Below, one piece after another: positions 12,968 through 19,840 of a stretch of 20,470 bases of DNA. This DNA comes from a virus. Position 1 is the stretch's first letter, and the number at the start of each line of letters is the position of its first letter. A model generated the notes under the pieces. It made no database searches and had not been told where the DNA came from. It worked only from the letters and a program-made list of their open reading frames with translations. The stretch lies in IMG/VR virus record IMGVR_UViG_3300025137_000392, positions 1 to 20,470 of that record. One strand, written 5' to 3'. The translations under genes were made by a program, and so were the position numbers.

Positions 12968-14541
12968 AACTCACCAAGAGTGAAATTGTTAAAGAACTTG
13001 TGAGATGTGGGAAAGACCCGCAGTATTTTATTGATAACTACTGTAAGATTTCCCACCCTCTCAAGGGACAAATCCCCTTCAAGACTTATGACTATCAGAA
13101 GGAGATGCTCCAAAACTTTAACGATTATCGTTTTAACGTAATCTTAAAAGCAAGACAGCTTGGGATCTCAACGATCTCTGCTGCTTATGTTGCATGGTTC
13201 ATGCTGTTTCATCGAGAAAAGAATGTTCTCGTAATCGCAACCAAACTATCCACAGCAACAAACCTCGTAAAGAAGGTGAAGATGATCTTTAAGAACCTTC
13301 CCTCTTTCATGTTGATCGCAAAGATTACAACAGACAACAAACAATCATTCGAATTATCAAACGGTTCTCAGGTAAAAGCCGGAACCACATCTGGAGATGC
13401 AGGTCGTTCAGAGGCGCTATCTCTTCTAATCATTGATGAGGCAGGTTTCGTAGATGGCCTTGAGGAGCTCTGGACGGGTCTTTATCCCACTCTATCAACA
13501 GGGGGTAGGTGCATAGCCCTCTCCACTCCTAACGGCGTAGGAAACTGGTTTCACAAGGCTTATAGTGAAGCTGAGAATGGAATGAATGATTTCTACCCAA
13601 CAAAGCTTATGTGGGATGTACATCCTGAAAGAAATCAAGAATGGTTCGAGAAAGAAACTCGGAACATGTCCAAGCGCCAAATCGCACAAGAGCTTGAGTG
13701 CTCTTTCAATGCTTCAGGTGAAACGGTCATCAATCCAGAAGATCTGACGTTGATGCACGAATTTATCCGAGAACCAGACTATAAAACAGGTTATGATAGG
13801 AACTATTGGATCTGGGAAAGGTACGAAGAAGGCGTACCCTATCTCCTTGTAGCAGACGTCGCAAGGGGAGATGGTAGTGACTTCTCCTGTTTTCACATTC
13901 TAAGAATTGATACCATGACGGTTGTAGCCGAATACCAAGGCAAACCAGATCTAGACATGTACTCCGACATACTTTTTTCTGCTGGAATGGAATACGGCAC
14001 CTGCCTTCTTGTTGTGGAGAACAATGGAATTGGAATTGCGGTCTTAGAGAAACTAAAAGAATTGCAATACGCAAAAATTTACTACTCAATTAAATCAACG
14101 CATGAGTATGTGGAGTCTTATTTAGCCGAAAATGACGATAGAGCCGTGCTCGGTTTTACAACTTCAACAAAGACAAGACCGTTAATCGTAGCCAAATTAG
14201 AGGAATACGTTAGAAATAAACTAATTAATATACATTCCAATCGTGTTTTTCACGAACTAAAAACTTTTATTTGGCACAACGGCAAACCTCAAGCCATGAG
14301 ATCTTACAATGATGATTTAGTTATGTCCCTAGCAATTGCTTGCTGGGTTCGGGACACGGCACTATCAGAAAGCGAAAGAGACATGGCTTATAAAAAAGCG
14401 ATGCTGGGTGGTTTGATGAAGTCTACAACGACTATGAACACTCAAATCAAGGGCCAAAAGATTTATAAAGAAACGTTCGAGCAAAAATACGAGGAGGAGA
14501 TAAAAAAATCAAAAGAATTTTTTTGGATTTATAAAGGATAA
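12964..14541 (+). CDS. Large terminase subunit, T4 gp17-like (525 aa)
   Basis: This is the ATP-driven packaging motor and nuclease. The N-terminal ATPase has the adenine-binding Q motif region (YDYQKEML), a Walker A variant LKARQLGIST at 61-70 in which the lysine precedes rather than follows the glycine, Walker B LLIIDE with D158/E159, and the coupling motif LSTPNG at 186-191. The C-terminal RNase H-like nuclease has D298 (VADVARGDGSD), E352 (VVENN) and D450/D451 (YNDDLVMS). Length is slightly below T4 gp17 (610). It starts at an ATG overlapping the previous stop (ATGA). The portal follows after three bases. Function is certain from motifs and context. Confidence 0.96.
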   Translation: MKLTKSEIVKELVRCGKDPQYFIDNYCKISHPLKGQIPFKTYDYQKEMLQNFNDYRFNVILKARQLGISTISAAYVAWFMLFHREKNVLVIATKLSTATNLVKKVKMIFKNLPSFMLIAKITTDNKQSFELSNGSQVKAGTTSGDAGRSEALSLLIIDEAGFVDGLEELWTGLYPTLSTGGRCIALSTPNGVGNWFHKAYSEAENGMNDFYPTKLMWDVHPERNQEWFEKETRNMSKRQIAQELECSFNASGETVINPEDLTLMHEFIREPDYKTGYDRNYWIWERYEEGVPYLLVADVARGDGSDFSCFHILRIDTMTVVAEYQGKPDLDMYSDILFSAGMEYGTCLLVVENNGIGIAVLEKLKELQYAKIYYSIKSTHEYVESYLAENDDRAVLGFTTSTKTRPLIVAKLEEYVRNKLINIHSNRVFHELKTFIWHNGKPQAMRSYNDDLVMSLAIACWVRDTALSESERDMAYKKAMLGGLMKSTTTMNTQIKGQKIYKETFEQKYEEEIKKSKEFFWIYKG

Positions 14542-14544
14542 AAA

Positions 14545-16428
14545 ATGGCTCGTAACGATAGAAACCCGAACAACAATCAAAATAGTTTGTTCAAATCTTT
14601 GACAAGAATGTTCTCTGGTCCGATAACACAAAGAAGAACCCAATCCGGTCGTCAATTAAGAAGAAGGCACTTGGATATGTACGCCAAGCGATTTAAGTCG
14701 GCGTCAGGACAACAGTTCAAGAAGACAGAATACAACCCAATGAATGTCATGGCGTTGAATATGATAACAAACAGGAATCGATCTGAACGTTACGTTGACT
14801 TTGACCAAATGGAATTCACACCAGAGATTGCCTCATCGCTAGATATTTATGCAGATGAGATGACGACTCACTCAGCATTGACTCCAATGCTCCACATTAA
14901 ATGCCCTAACGATGAAATCAAGTACATCTTGCATGGGCTATTTTACAATACTATGAACATAGAGCACAATCTTTTCGGTTGGGCAAGAACGATGTGTAAA
15001 TATGGAGACCTCTTTATTTATCTTGACATTGATGATGAAATGGGTATACAAAACTGCATCGGATTACCGCCACAAGAAGTTGAAAGACTTGAGGGAGAAG
15101 ATCCGTCAAACCCAAATTATGTTCAGTTTCAATGGAATAATGGCGGACTTACTTTAGAAAATTGGCAAGTTGCACACTTCCGTGTTCTAGGAAACGATCA
15201 ACATGCTCCATACGGGACAAGCGTCTTAGAACCCTCTCGAAGAATTTGGAGACAACTTACTCTTTTGGAAGACGCCATGATGGCTTATAGAATTACTCGT
15301 TCACCAGAACGACGTGTCTTTAAGATTGATGTTGGCGGGATTGCACCCCAAGATGTTGAGCAATACATGCAAAAGGTTATGACCCAGATGAAGCGTCACC
15401 AAGTTGTTGATGCCTCAACAGGTCGTGTAGACTTACGCTACAACCCTCTTTCAATTGAAGAGGATTACTTTATCCCTGTTCGCGGCGGACAGTCATCTAC
15501 AAACATTGAAAACCTGCCCGGCGGCCAATTCACGGCACAGATCGAAGATGTTAAGTATCTTCGAGACAAACTATTCTCGGCATTGAAAGTTCCGCAATCT
15601 TATCTTTCAATGGGCGAAGGTGCCACCGAAGACAAGACAACTCTCGCACAAAAGGACATCAGGTTCGCGAGAACAATTCAAAGATTGCAAAGAGTTATTT
15701 TATCTGAACTGGAAAAGATTGGAATTGTCCACCTTTATACATTGGGCTATAGAGGGGATGACTTGTTGGGATTTAAATTATCTTTAAACAACCCATCTAA
15801 GATTGCAGAAATGCAAGAGCTTGAACATTGGAAGACTAAGTTTGACATCGCAGCTACAGCAACAGAAGGGTTCTTTTCCCGTAGATGGATTTCAGAAAAC
15901 CTTCTGGGTCTATCACAAGATGAGTATGTCAGAATGCAAAGAGAAATGTATGGTGATAGAAAATTCATGGCCCGCCTTGAGGCGGCTGGTTCAGGCGATG
16001 ATGCCGGAGCTGCCGGCGGAGGAGGTCTTGGAGGAGATCTAGGTGGAGACTTAGGTGGAGATCTAGGTGGAGACTTAGGTGGAGATGACCTTGGAGGAGA
16101 CTTGGATCTTGGTGGAGACACCGGAGGCGATACTGGTGCCACTGCGGAACCAGACCTATTGGCCGAACCTCCAGCAAAACGAGATGACGGAAGAAAAAGA
16201 GCAGGCTTTGGTAAGCAAATGAAAAACCAAGCATTCAGCGGCGAAGTTCGCGGATCGACTTCTAGAACAACCTATCCGGGCAAAGTTGGTTTCGGGGGAT
16301 TGGACTCTCTAGCTAGAGGGGTTTATGAAAGTAATCAAATGGAAGAAGACAAACTATTTAGCATTGATCATGAACTGAAAACACTCATTGAATCTTTGAA
16401 CTTGAAAGGAGAACAAGATGAAGCATAA
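14545..16428 (+). CDS. Portal vertex protein, T4 gp20-like (627 aa)
   Basis: The protein forms the dodecameric ring through which DNA is packaged. It has the T4-family portal hallmarks in order: an R-rich N-terminus, YVDFDQMEFTPEIASSLDIY, a PYGTSVLEPSRRIWRQL segment, and KVPQSYLSMGEGATEDKTTLAQKDIRFARTI split across about 350-385. AAAGGA at 14533-14538 precedes the ATG. Residues ~490-532 are a low-complexity insert of GGDL repeats, encoded by an imperfect 12/24-base DNA repeat, followed by an Ala/Pro/Lys-rich linker. T4 gp20 is 524 residues, so this tail accounts for the extra length. The end overlaps the next start by 11 bases. The reverse-strand Pro/Ser-rich frame over the repeat is an artefact. 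Confidence 0.95.
   Translation: MARNDRNPNNNQNSLFKSLTRMFSGPITQRRTQSGRQLRRRHLDMYAKRFKSASGQQFKKTEYNPMNVMALNMITNRNRSERYVDFDQMEFTPEIASSLDIYADEMTTHSALTPMLHIKCPNDEIKYILHGLFYNTMNIEHNLFGWARTMCKYGDLFIYLDIDDEMGIQNCIGLPPQEVERLEGEDPSNPNYVQFQWNNGGLTLENWQVAHFRVLGNDQHAPYGTSVLEPSRRIWRQLTLLEDAMMAYRITRSPERRVFKIDVGGIAPQDVEQYMQKVMTQMKRHQVVDASTGRVDLRYNPLSIEEDYFIPVRGGQSSTNIENLPGGQFTAQIEDVKYLRDKLFSALKVPQSYLSMGEGATEDKTTLAQKDIRFARTIQRLQRVILSELEKIGIVHLYTLGYRGDDLLGFKLSLNNPSKIAEMQELEHWKTKFDIAATATEGFFSRRWISENLLGLSQDEYVRMQREMYGDRKFMARLEAAGSGDDAGAAGGGGLGGDLGGDLGGDLGGDLGGDDLGGDLDLGGDTGGDTGATAEPDLLAEPPAKRDDGRKRAGFGKQMKNQAFSGEVRGSTSRTTYPGKVGFGGLDSLARGVYESNQMEEDKLFSIDHELKTLIESLNLKGEQDEA
16016..16138 (+). repeat. Tandem GGAGAT/CTAGGT-type repeat in the portal gene
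   Basis: A 24-base unit (GATCTAGGTGGAGACTTAGG plus TGGA), itself two similar 12-base halves, is repeated imperfectly and encodes alternating Gly-Gly-Asp-Leu. Unit number could vary by slippage. It does not have the GGxGxDxLx order of RTX calcium-binding repeats. Confidence 0.85.
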
Positions 16429-17233
16429 TAAGAAAAGAAATACCGCTTTTCTTTATGAATGTCTAATTCGCGAATTAACAAAGGCAGTCATTAAAGAAGA
16501 TAAGGATCAGCAACAATTAATAAAATCAATCTTGATGGAATTTTTTGTAAAAGGAAGTCCGCTCAAAAATGAACTTGACTTATTTAGTTCTCTCTTGGAA
16601 ACAAAAGAATTAACTGAAAGTTTCTCCCGTCGCTTATTGATCGAGACTAAAAAAGATTTTGATTCTCTAGACAGAAAACAAATTTTCAATGAACAAACAG
16701 CGCTAATAGACCGTATTAACAAAGCACTCGGAAGCAAAACATTTAGTAATTTTGTACCAAATTATAAAGATCTTGCTACTCTTGGACTTTTCTTTCAAGA
16801 CAATAATTTAAATGCCAAAAAGAGAATCATGCTTGAAGATAAGATGGTTGTTTTCTTGGGACGCGAGGACCAAGTTTTAACGGAAATGAAACACATTGAC
16901 AAACTAGAATTTAAAATGTTTGTAAAAAGATTTAATGAAACATACGAACATTCACTGCTCAATGAACAGAAAGAATTGTTAAGTAATTTTATTGTATCAT
17001 TTTCCGACAATGGTCTTGGGCTTAAAGTTTATTTAAATAATGAAATAGGGCGACTCAAGGAGGCTGTAGATCTCGAAATAGTAGAAAGCTCAAACGAAGC
17101 CTTAACACAAAATTTTAAAAAAGTTAAGACAAAGCTTGATAGTTATGCACAAACACCTTTGAATTCTACAATTGTAGAGGAAGTGTTTTACATTCAAGAT
17201 CTTTTAGCGGAGGTAAGAAGAAATGTCAGTTAG
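16418..17233 (+). CDS. Conserved head-module protein of unknown function (271 aa)
   Basis: The ATG at 16418 lies 11 bases inside the portal gene, with AAAGGAG at 16405-16411. The protein starts MKHNKKRNTAFLYECLIREL and is almost wholly helical and charged, without cysteine pairs, membrane helices or catalytic motifs; NFVPNYKDLATLG lies in the middle. I recall proteins with the same start between portal and prohead protease in marine T4-like phages, always unnamed. Position suggests a head assembly or core function (the T4 order has gp67/gp68 here), but length and sequence do not match those. The stop overlaps the next start by 11 bases. Confidence 0.72.
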   Translation: MKHNKKRNTAFLYECLIRELTKAVIKEDKDQQQLIKSILMEFFVKGSPLKNELDLFSSLLETKELTESFSRRLLIETKKDFDSLDRKQIFNEQTALIDRINKALGSKTFSNFVPNYKDLATLGLFFQDNNLNAKKRIMLEDKMVVFLGREDQVLTEMKHIDKLEFKMFVKRFNETYEHSLLNEQKELLSNFIVSFSDNGLGLKVYLNNEIGRLKEAVDLEIVESSNEALTQNFKKVKTKLDSYAQTPLNSTIVEEVFYIQDLLAEVRRNVS

Positions 17234-17792
17234 TATCGACATCCAACCCTCCAATCGCCCCGAAGCTGCAGAGCAAGAAACCGTAACAATTAAAGTTGTA
17301 CAGAAAGATGAAATTGAGGCCAAATTAAAACTTAGGTCTGCCATCAATGGCGATCTAATGATTATGGATCATAAAGACATCGACATTGTTGTAAGTCAAA
17401 AGGATAATAAAATTATAGCTTTTGCAAAAGATACTCTATCAGATCTTGTCTATGGAGCTGAATCTAGGATGTTGGAATACTTGCGCAAACATGGTATTAT
17501 AGAGATTGATTCAATCCAAGCTGGGAACATCTATGGTTCTCTAGAGGGAAAGCTTCAAGATGGCGACAAGACGATTGAAATTACATTGCTAAAGATTTCT
17601 GATTGGCTAGAGACTGAAGAACCATCAATGGCTGGAAGAACTGCTTACGATGACATGGAAGACGAACGCCTACTTGACCCAGATACGGAATATTCAACCG
17701 AGCTTGGAGAAGTTCCGCAAGAAGAAAGAAAAGGATCAATTATGGACCAAGGAATGTTTTCCCCATATGCATACGGTCGATACACTTACTAA
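17223..17792 (+). CDS. Conserved head-module protein of unknown function (189 aa)
   Basis: The ATG at 17223 follows GGAGG at 17209-17213 inside the previous gene. An acidic, mixed alpha/beta N-terminal two thirds (IKVVQKDEIEAKLKLRSA; GDLMIMDHKDIDIVV; IIAFAKDTL) precede an Asp/Glu-rich linker and a Tyr-rich tail (MFSPYAYGRYTY). It contains no known motif. It is part of the unbroken run between portal and protease, and I recall relatives in the same place in marine T4-like phages. A head scaffold, assembly or packaging partner role is possible. The TAATG overlap couples it to the membrane protein that follows. Confidence 0.7.
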   Translation: MSVSIDIQPSNRPEAAEQETVTIKVVQKDEIEAKLKLRSAINGDLMIMDHKDIDIVVSQKDNKIIAFAKDTLSDLVYGAESRMLEYLRKHGIIEIDSIQAGNIYGSLEGKLQDGDKTIEITLLKISDWLETEEPSMAGRTAYDDMEDERLLDPDTEYSTELGEVPQEERKGSIMDQGMFSPYAYGRYTY

Positions 17793-18151
17793 TGAAACTT
17801 TGGAAGCCATTGTTCATCGAGAACAGTAGGATACCCGTGTGGCTATCTTACATTGCTCCGATTGATATCGGTGCGATTACTCTTGGTCCGATTGTTATTT
17901 CTCGCGATGAAATGTCCGAGGTAACAAAAAGACATGAGACAATTCACTTTCAACAATATTTAGAACTTGCTTTTGTTGGATTTGTCGTTCTTTATTTTGG
18001 CTGGTGGCTTTGGAACTTACTAAAAGGTCAAGATGGTGATGCTGCCTATTATAACATTCCATTTGAAGCTGAGGCTTATGACAATCATCATGATGAAGAT
18101 TATTTAAAAAATAGAAAGAGGTATTCTTGGAAACATTACATTTTATCTTAG
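17792..18151 (+). CDS. Membrane HExxH protein, minigluzincin-like (119 aa)
   Basis: Residues 48-52 read HETIH inside RHETIHFQQYLE, the HExxH zinc-protease signature, and FEAEAY (91-96) offers a glutamate third ligand about 40 residues later, as in gluzincins. One strong membrane helix (about 59-77, rich in Phe and Trp) lies between them. This compact layout resembles small bacterial membrane proteins with HExxHxxQ and IPFExEA, which are of unknown function. The start overlaps the previous stop (TAATG) with no visible ribosome binding site, so coupling is likely. Whether it is an active protease is open; targets could be host membrane proteins, peptidoglycan-linked peptides or a virion protein. 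It is odd to find it within the head module. Confidence 0.65.
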   Translation: MKLWKPLFIENSRIPVWLSYIAPIDIGAITLGPIVISRDEMSEVTKRHETIHFQQYLELAFVGFVVLYFGWWLWNLLKGQDGDAAYYNIPFEAEAYDNHHDEDYLKNRKRYSWKHYILS

Positions 18152-18456
18152 CCGCTTACGGTATGACTTTTATAATTGTTTACGGAAAAATCTTCGAAAA
18201 TATAAGGCCCAAAAAAGACTGTACGAAGAAGTGGAATGCACTTTGGCACTGCCCTTTGTGCGTCGGCTTTCACACAGGTTGGGTTCTAATGCTTCTTTCG
18301 CCATTTACCGAACTATTTAGTTTTAACATTTCTTTAGGAAATGGGTTTGTTCTAAGTTGTATTTCAGCTGGGACATCTTATTTAATTTCGGTCTTAGTCG
18401 ATGATTTCGGCTTGAGACTATCATCAAGATCAGGGGGTGAGTATGTTGATGATTAA
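18127..18456 (+). CDS. Small membrane protein with CPxC-GFHxGW motif (109 aa)
   Basis: A TTG start at 18127 is supported by AAGAGG at 18116-18121, five bases upstream, and lies 25 bases inside the preceding gene; the first ATG in frame (18163) has no binding site. An N-terminal hydrophobic helix (about 5-20) is followed by a basic loop with C32, then HCPLCVGFHTGW (41-52) leading into a second helix (48-60) and a third (about 73-92). Paired cysteines next to GFxxG are found in small membrane proteins of the DUF1360 type, to which it may be distantly related. It is presumably coexpressed with the HExxH membrane protein. Function unknown. Confidence 0.6.
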   Translation: METLHFILAAYGMTFIIVYGKIFENIRPKKDCTKKWNALWHCPLCVGFHTGWVLMLLSPFTELFSFNISLGNGFVLSCISAGTSYLISVLVDDFGLRLSSRSGGEYVDD

Positions 18457-18550
18457 GCGCTGGGTTTTACAACCCGTGAGACGCTGTTGCAGCGGCTCCT
18501 AGCTCGGGCAGGTAACGCCTGCTAAGGGTGGGGAAACCCACCCACCTTTT
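18457..18550 (+). ncRNA. Structured GC-rich RNA leader upstream of the prohead protease gene
   Basis: The 110-base gap before the protease gene is much richer in G+C than the rest of the window and folds into successive hairpins: GGGTT-TTAC-AACCC at 18462-18475, CGCTG-TTG-CAGCG at 18482-18494, GCAGG-TAACG-CCTGC at 18508-18522 and a perfect seven-pair GGGTGGG-GAAA-CCCACCC at 18526-18543. GGGTTT at 18462 could instead pair with AAACCC at 18534, which is exclusive with the first and last hairpins. I cannot match it to a riboswitch, ribozyme or intron class. It could be a leader, a processed small RNA or a DNA site. Confidence 0.55.
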
Positions 18551-18553
18551 ATT
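18526..18553 (+). terminator. Possible intrinsic terminator or attenuator before the protease gene
   Basis: The GGGTGGG/CCCACCC stem with GAAA loop is followed by ACC and TTTTATTT. The T tract is offset by three bases and interrupted, so it would be a weak terminator; an mRNA-stabilising or regulatory hairpin is as likely. It ends about 13 bases before the ATG at 18567, leaving the GAGGAG binding site free. Confidence 0.4.
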
Positions 18554-18566
18554 TCGAGGAGAAAAA

Positions 18567-19193
18567 ATGTCTAAAAAATTATTAAGAGAATTCCACGCAT
18601 TATGTCCAGACGGCAGATGTCTTGATCTACTAACTGAACTAGAAAAGAAGGAAGTTGTTGAAGAGGGTGTGGTTTACCTAACCGGTCGTATTCAAACTGC
18701 CGATAAGAAAAATGGCAATGGTCGTGTGTATCCAGAAAGCGTTCTCAAAAGAGAAATGGAAAATTACATGAAGATTGTTAAAGACAATAGAGCCACAGGT
18801 GAACTTGATCATCCCGATGATTCTGTTATTAATCTTAAAAATGTCTCTCACATGATCACAGATTGTTGGTGGGAAGGAAAAGACGTGATGGGCAAGATCA
18901 AAGTTCTTGAGACTCCATCCGGTAGAATTTTGAAAGACTTAATTAATGCCGGTGTAAAGCTTGGTATTTCCTCAAGAGGTTTGGGTTCGGTCAAAGAATC
19001 GATGGGAGTTACAACTGTTGAAGAAGATTTTCAACTTATTTGTTTCGACATCGTCTCTGAACCATCAACACCTGAAGCCTACGTCTATCCAGACGGAGAC
19101 GATAAAAATAACGTCACTACTTTTAATACTCGTTTGCGAGAGCAGAGAGAAAATAATATTGATAATCTATTTAAAAGGATTCTTGGAGACTAA
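18567..19193 (+). CDS. Prohead core protease, T4 gp21-like (208 aa)
   Basis: This is the serine protease (peptidase S80 type) that assembles in the prohead core and cleaves scaffold, internal and capsid proteins after (L/I)xE. Catalytic H82 lies in GELDHPDD and S135/S136 in KLGISSRGLGSV, in the expected order and spacing for T4 gp21 (212 residues). NLKNVSHMITDCWWEGKDV is a further family segment. The ATG at 18567 follows GAGGAG and gives MSKKLLREF; an upstream in-frame GTG at 18528 lies in the hairpin and is rejected. The gene stands alone behind a structured leader. Several small proteins in the window carry candidate cleavage sites for it. Confidence 0.95.
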   Translation: MSKKLLREFHALCPDGRCLDLLTELEKKEVVEEGVVYLTGRIQTADKKNGNGRVYPESVLKREMENYMKIVKDNRATGELDHPDDSVINLKNVSHMITDCWWEGKDVMGKIKVLETPSGRILKDLINAGVKLGISSRGLGSVKESMGVTTVEEDFQLICFDIVSEPSTPEAYVYPDGDDKNNVTTFNTRLREQRENNIDNLFKRILGD

Positions 19194-19619
19194 ATGAAAA
19201 GAGAAGAATTAAAAAAGACACTTAGACCACTTATAAAAGAGTGCATCAAAGAAGTTATCTTCGAAGAAGGAGTTCTATCAGGAATCATTTCTGAGGTTAT
19301 GAAAGGTACCAGCGGACAACGTATCGTTGAGACCCAACAACCCGTTTATCAAAAACCACAAGTAGATCACGATGCTCAACGTAAAAAATTGCAAGAGCAA
19401 AGAAGGAAAATGCTTGACTCAATTGGAAAAGATGCCTATAATGGCATTGACCTTTTTGAAGGCACAACACCTTTATCTAGCGGCGGAGGAGCATCTTCCT
19501 CACCTAGTCCTCACGGATCAAAAGCTCTAGACGGTGTTGACCCAAGAGACTCTGGCGTCGACTTGTCTGCTCTTGGTGTTAATACAAGTATCTGGTCTAA
19601 ACTAGCAAAGGGAAAATAA
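19194..19619 (+). CDS. Prohead core/scaffold-like protein (141 aa)
   Basis: The ATG begins directly after the protease stop, with GGAG at 19185-19188. Residues 1-40 are helical and rich in (L/I)xE sites (IKE, IFE, ISE), and the style of the N-terminus (KREELKKTLRPLIKECIKEV) is like the IIKEEL leaders at 12127-12967. The middle is Gln/Lys-rich, and the C-terminus has a Gly/Ser/Pro linker then VDLSALGVNTSIWSKLAKGK. T4 places the scaffold gp22 right after gp21; this protein has the position but is about half the length and I see no direct similarity. A core or internal protein processed by the protease is the best guess. Confidence 0.6.
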   Translation: MKREELKKTLRPLIKECIKEVIFEEGVLSGIISEVMKGTSGQRIVETQQPVYQKPQVDHDAQRKKLQEQRRKMLDSIGKDAYNGIDLFEGTTPLSSGGGASSSPSPHGSKALDGVDPRDSGVDLSALGVNTSIWSKLAKGK

Positions 19620-19813
19620 TGGCTGCAAATTATAGAGCAAAGCCTCGCAAAAACGAGAGCATGGAAAAATTCGTGAAGAGATTCACAAAAAAATGTAAAA
19701 AACTTGGTATCATCCAAGAGTGTCGTGATAGAAAGCACTTCGTAGGACAATCTGAAAAGAAGCGTCTCGCTCGGAAAAAGTGGAGATCGCGGCTCAAGAA
19801 GAATAATAAATAA
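19619..19813 (+). CDS. rpsU-like: Ribosomal protein bS21 homologue (64 aa)
   Basis: The sequence follows the bS21 pattern closely: NESMEKFVKRFTKKCKKLGI (12-31, matching the bacterial NExxxxxxxRFKRxCxKAG segment), then ECRDRKHF (34-41, for EVRRRxFY), SEKKR and a basic tail. Size and charge fit (bacterial S21 is about 55-71 residues). S21 sits near the anti-Shine-Dalgarno end of 16S rRNA and affects initiation; phage-encoded S21 is known from marine phages, including a SAR11 T4-like phage. It could bias host ribosomes toward phage messages. The start overlaps the previous stop (TAATG), with AAAGGG at 19607-19612. Its position among late head genes is unusual for a translation factor. Confidence 0.82.
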   Translation: MAANYRAKPRKNESMEKFVKRFTKKCKKLGIIQECRDRKHFVGQSEKKRLARKKWRSRLKKNNK

Positions 19814-19817
19814 CTAT
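19805..19817 (+). promoter_or_regulatory. Candidate T4-type late promoter motif
   Basis: AATAAATA at 19805-19812, followed by ACTATT, matches 7 of 8 bases of the T4 late -10 element TATAAATA and the NATAAATA form reported in cyanophages. It lies 28 bases before the structural gene at 19841. It overlaps the Lys/Asn-rich end of the S21 gene, so codon use alone could produce it. Confidence 0.3.
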
Positions 19818-19840
19818 TTAGTCCAAAAGAGGTATAAATT

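Noticed and set aside
12703-13113. Reverse-strand frame of 136 codons opposite the acidic 49-residue gene and the terminase start
   Set aside because: Ser-rich antisense shadow of Glu-rich coding (GAA/GAG gives TTC/CTC); all neighbours are on the + strand.
15023-15050. TTGACA-16-TATACA inside the portal gene
   Set aside because: It lies in the middle of coding sequence with conserved residues, lacks the spacer bases of the other promoters and has no gene start nearby.
16016-16138. RTX calcium-binding or CRISPR-like repeat
   Set aside because: Units encode GGDL, not GGxGxDxLx, and the repeats are directly adjacent without spacers inside a coding frame.
15747-16142. Reverse-strand frame rich in Pro, Ser and Arg (131 codons) opposite the portal gene
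   Set aside because: It is the antisense of the GGDL repeat; long open antisense frames are expected from that composition and there is no ribosome binding site.
16356-18320. Repeated AACTATTTAG motif as a regulatory site inside genes
   Set aside because: The copies at about 16356 and 18310 are in the same codon phase (Leu-Phe), so coding explains them.
18454-18522. Stop-codon read-through extending the CPxC membrane protein by 22 codons
   Set aside because: The frame is open after the TAA, but the region is better explained by RNA hairpins and there is no read-through context or pseudoknot I can support.
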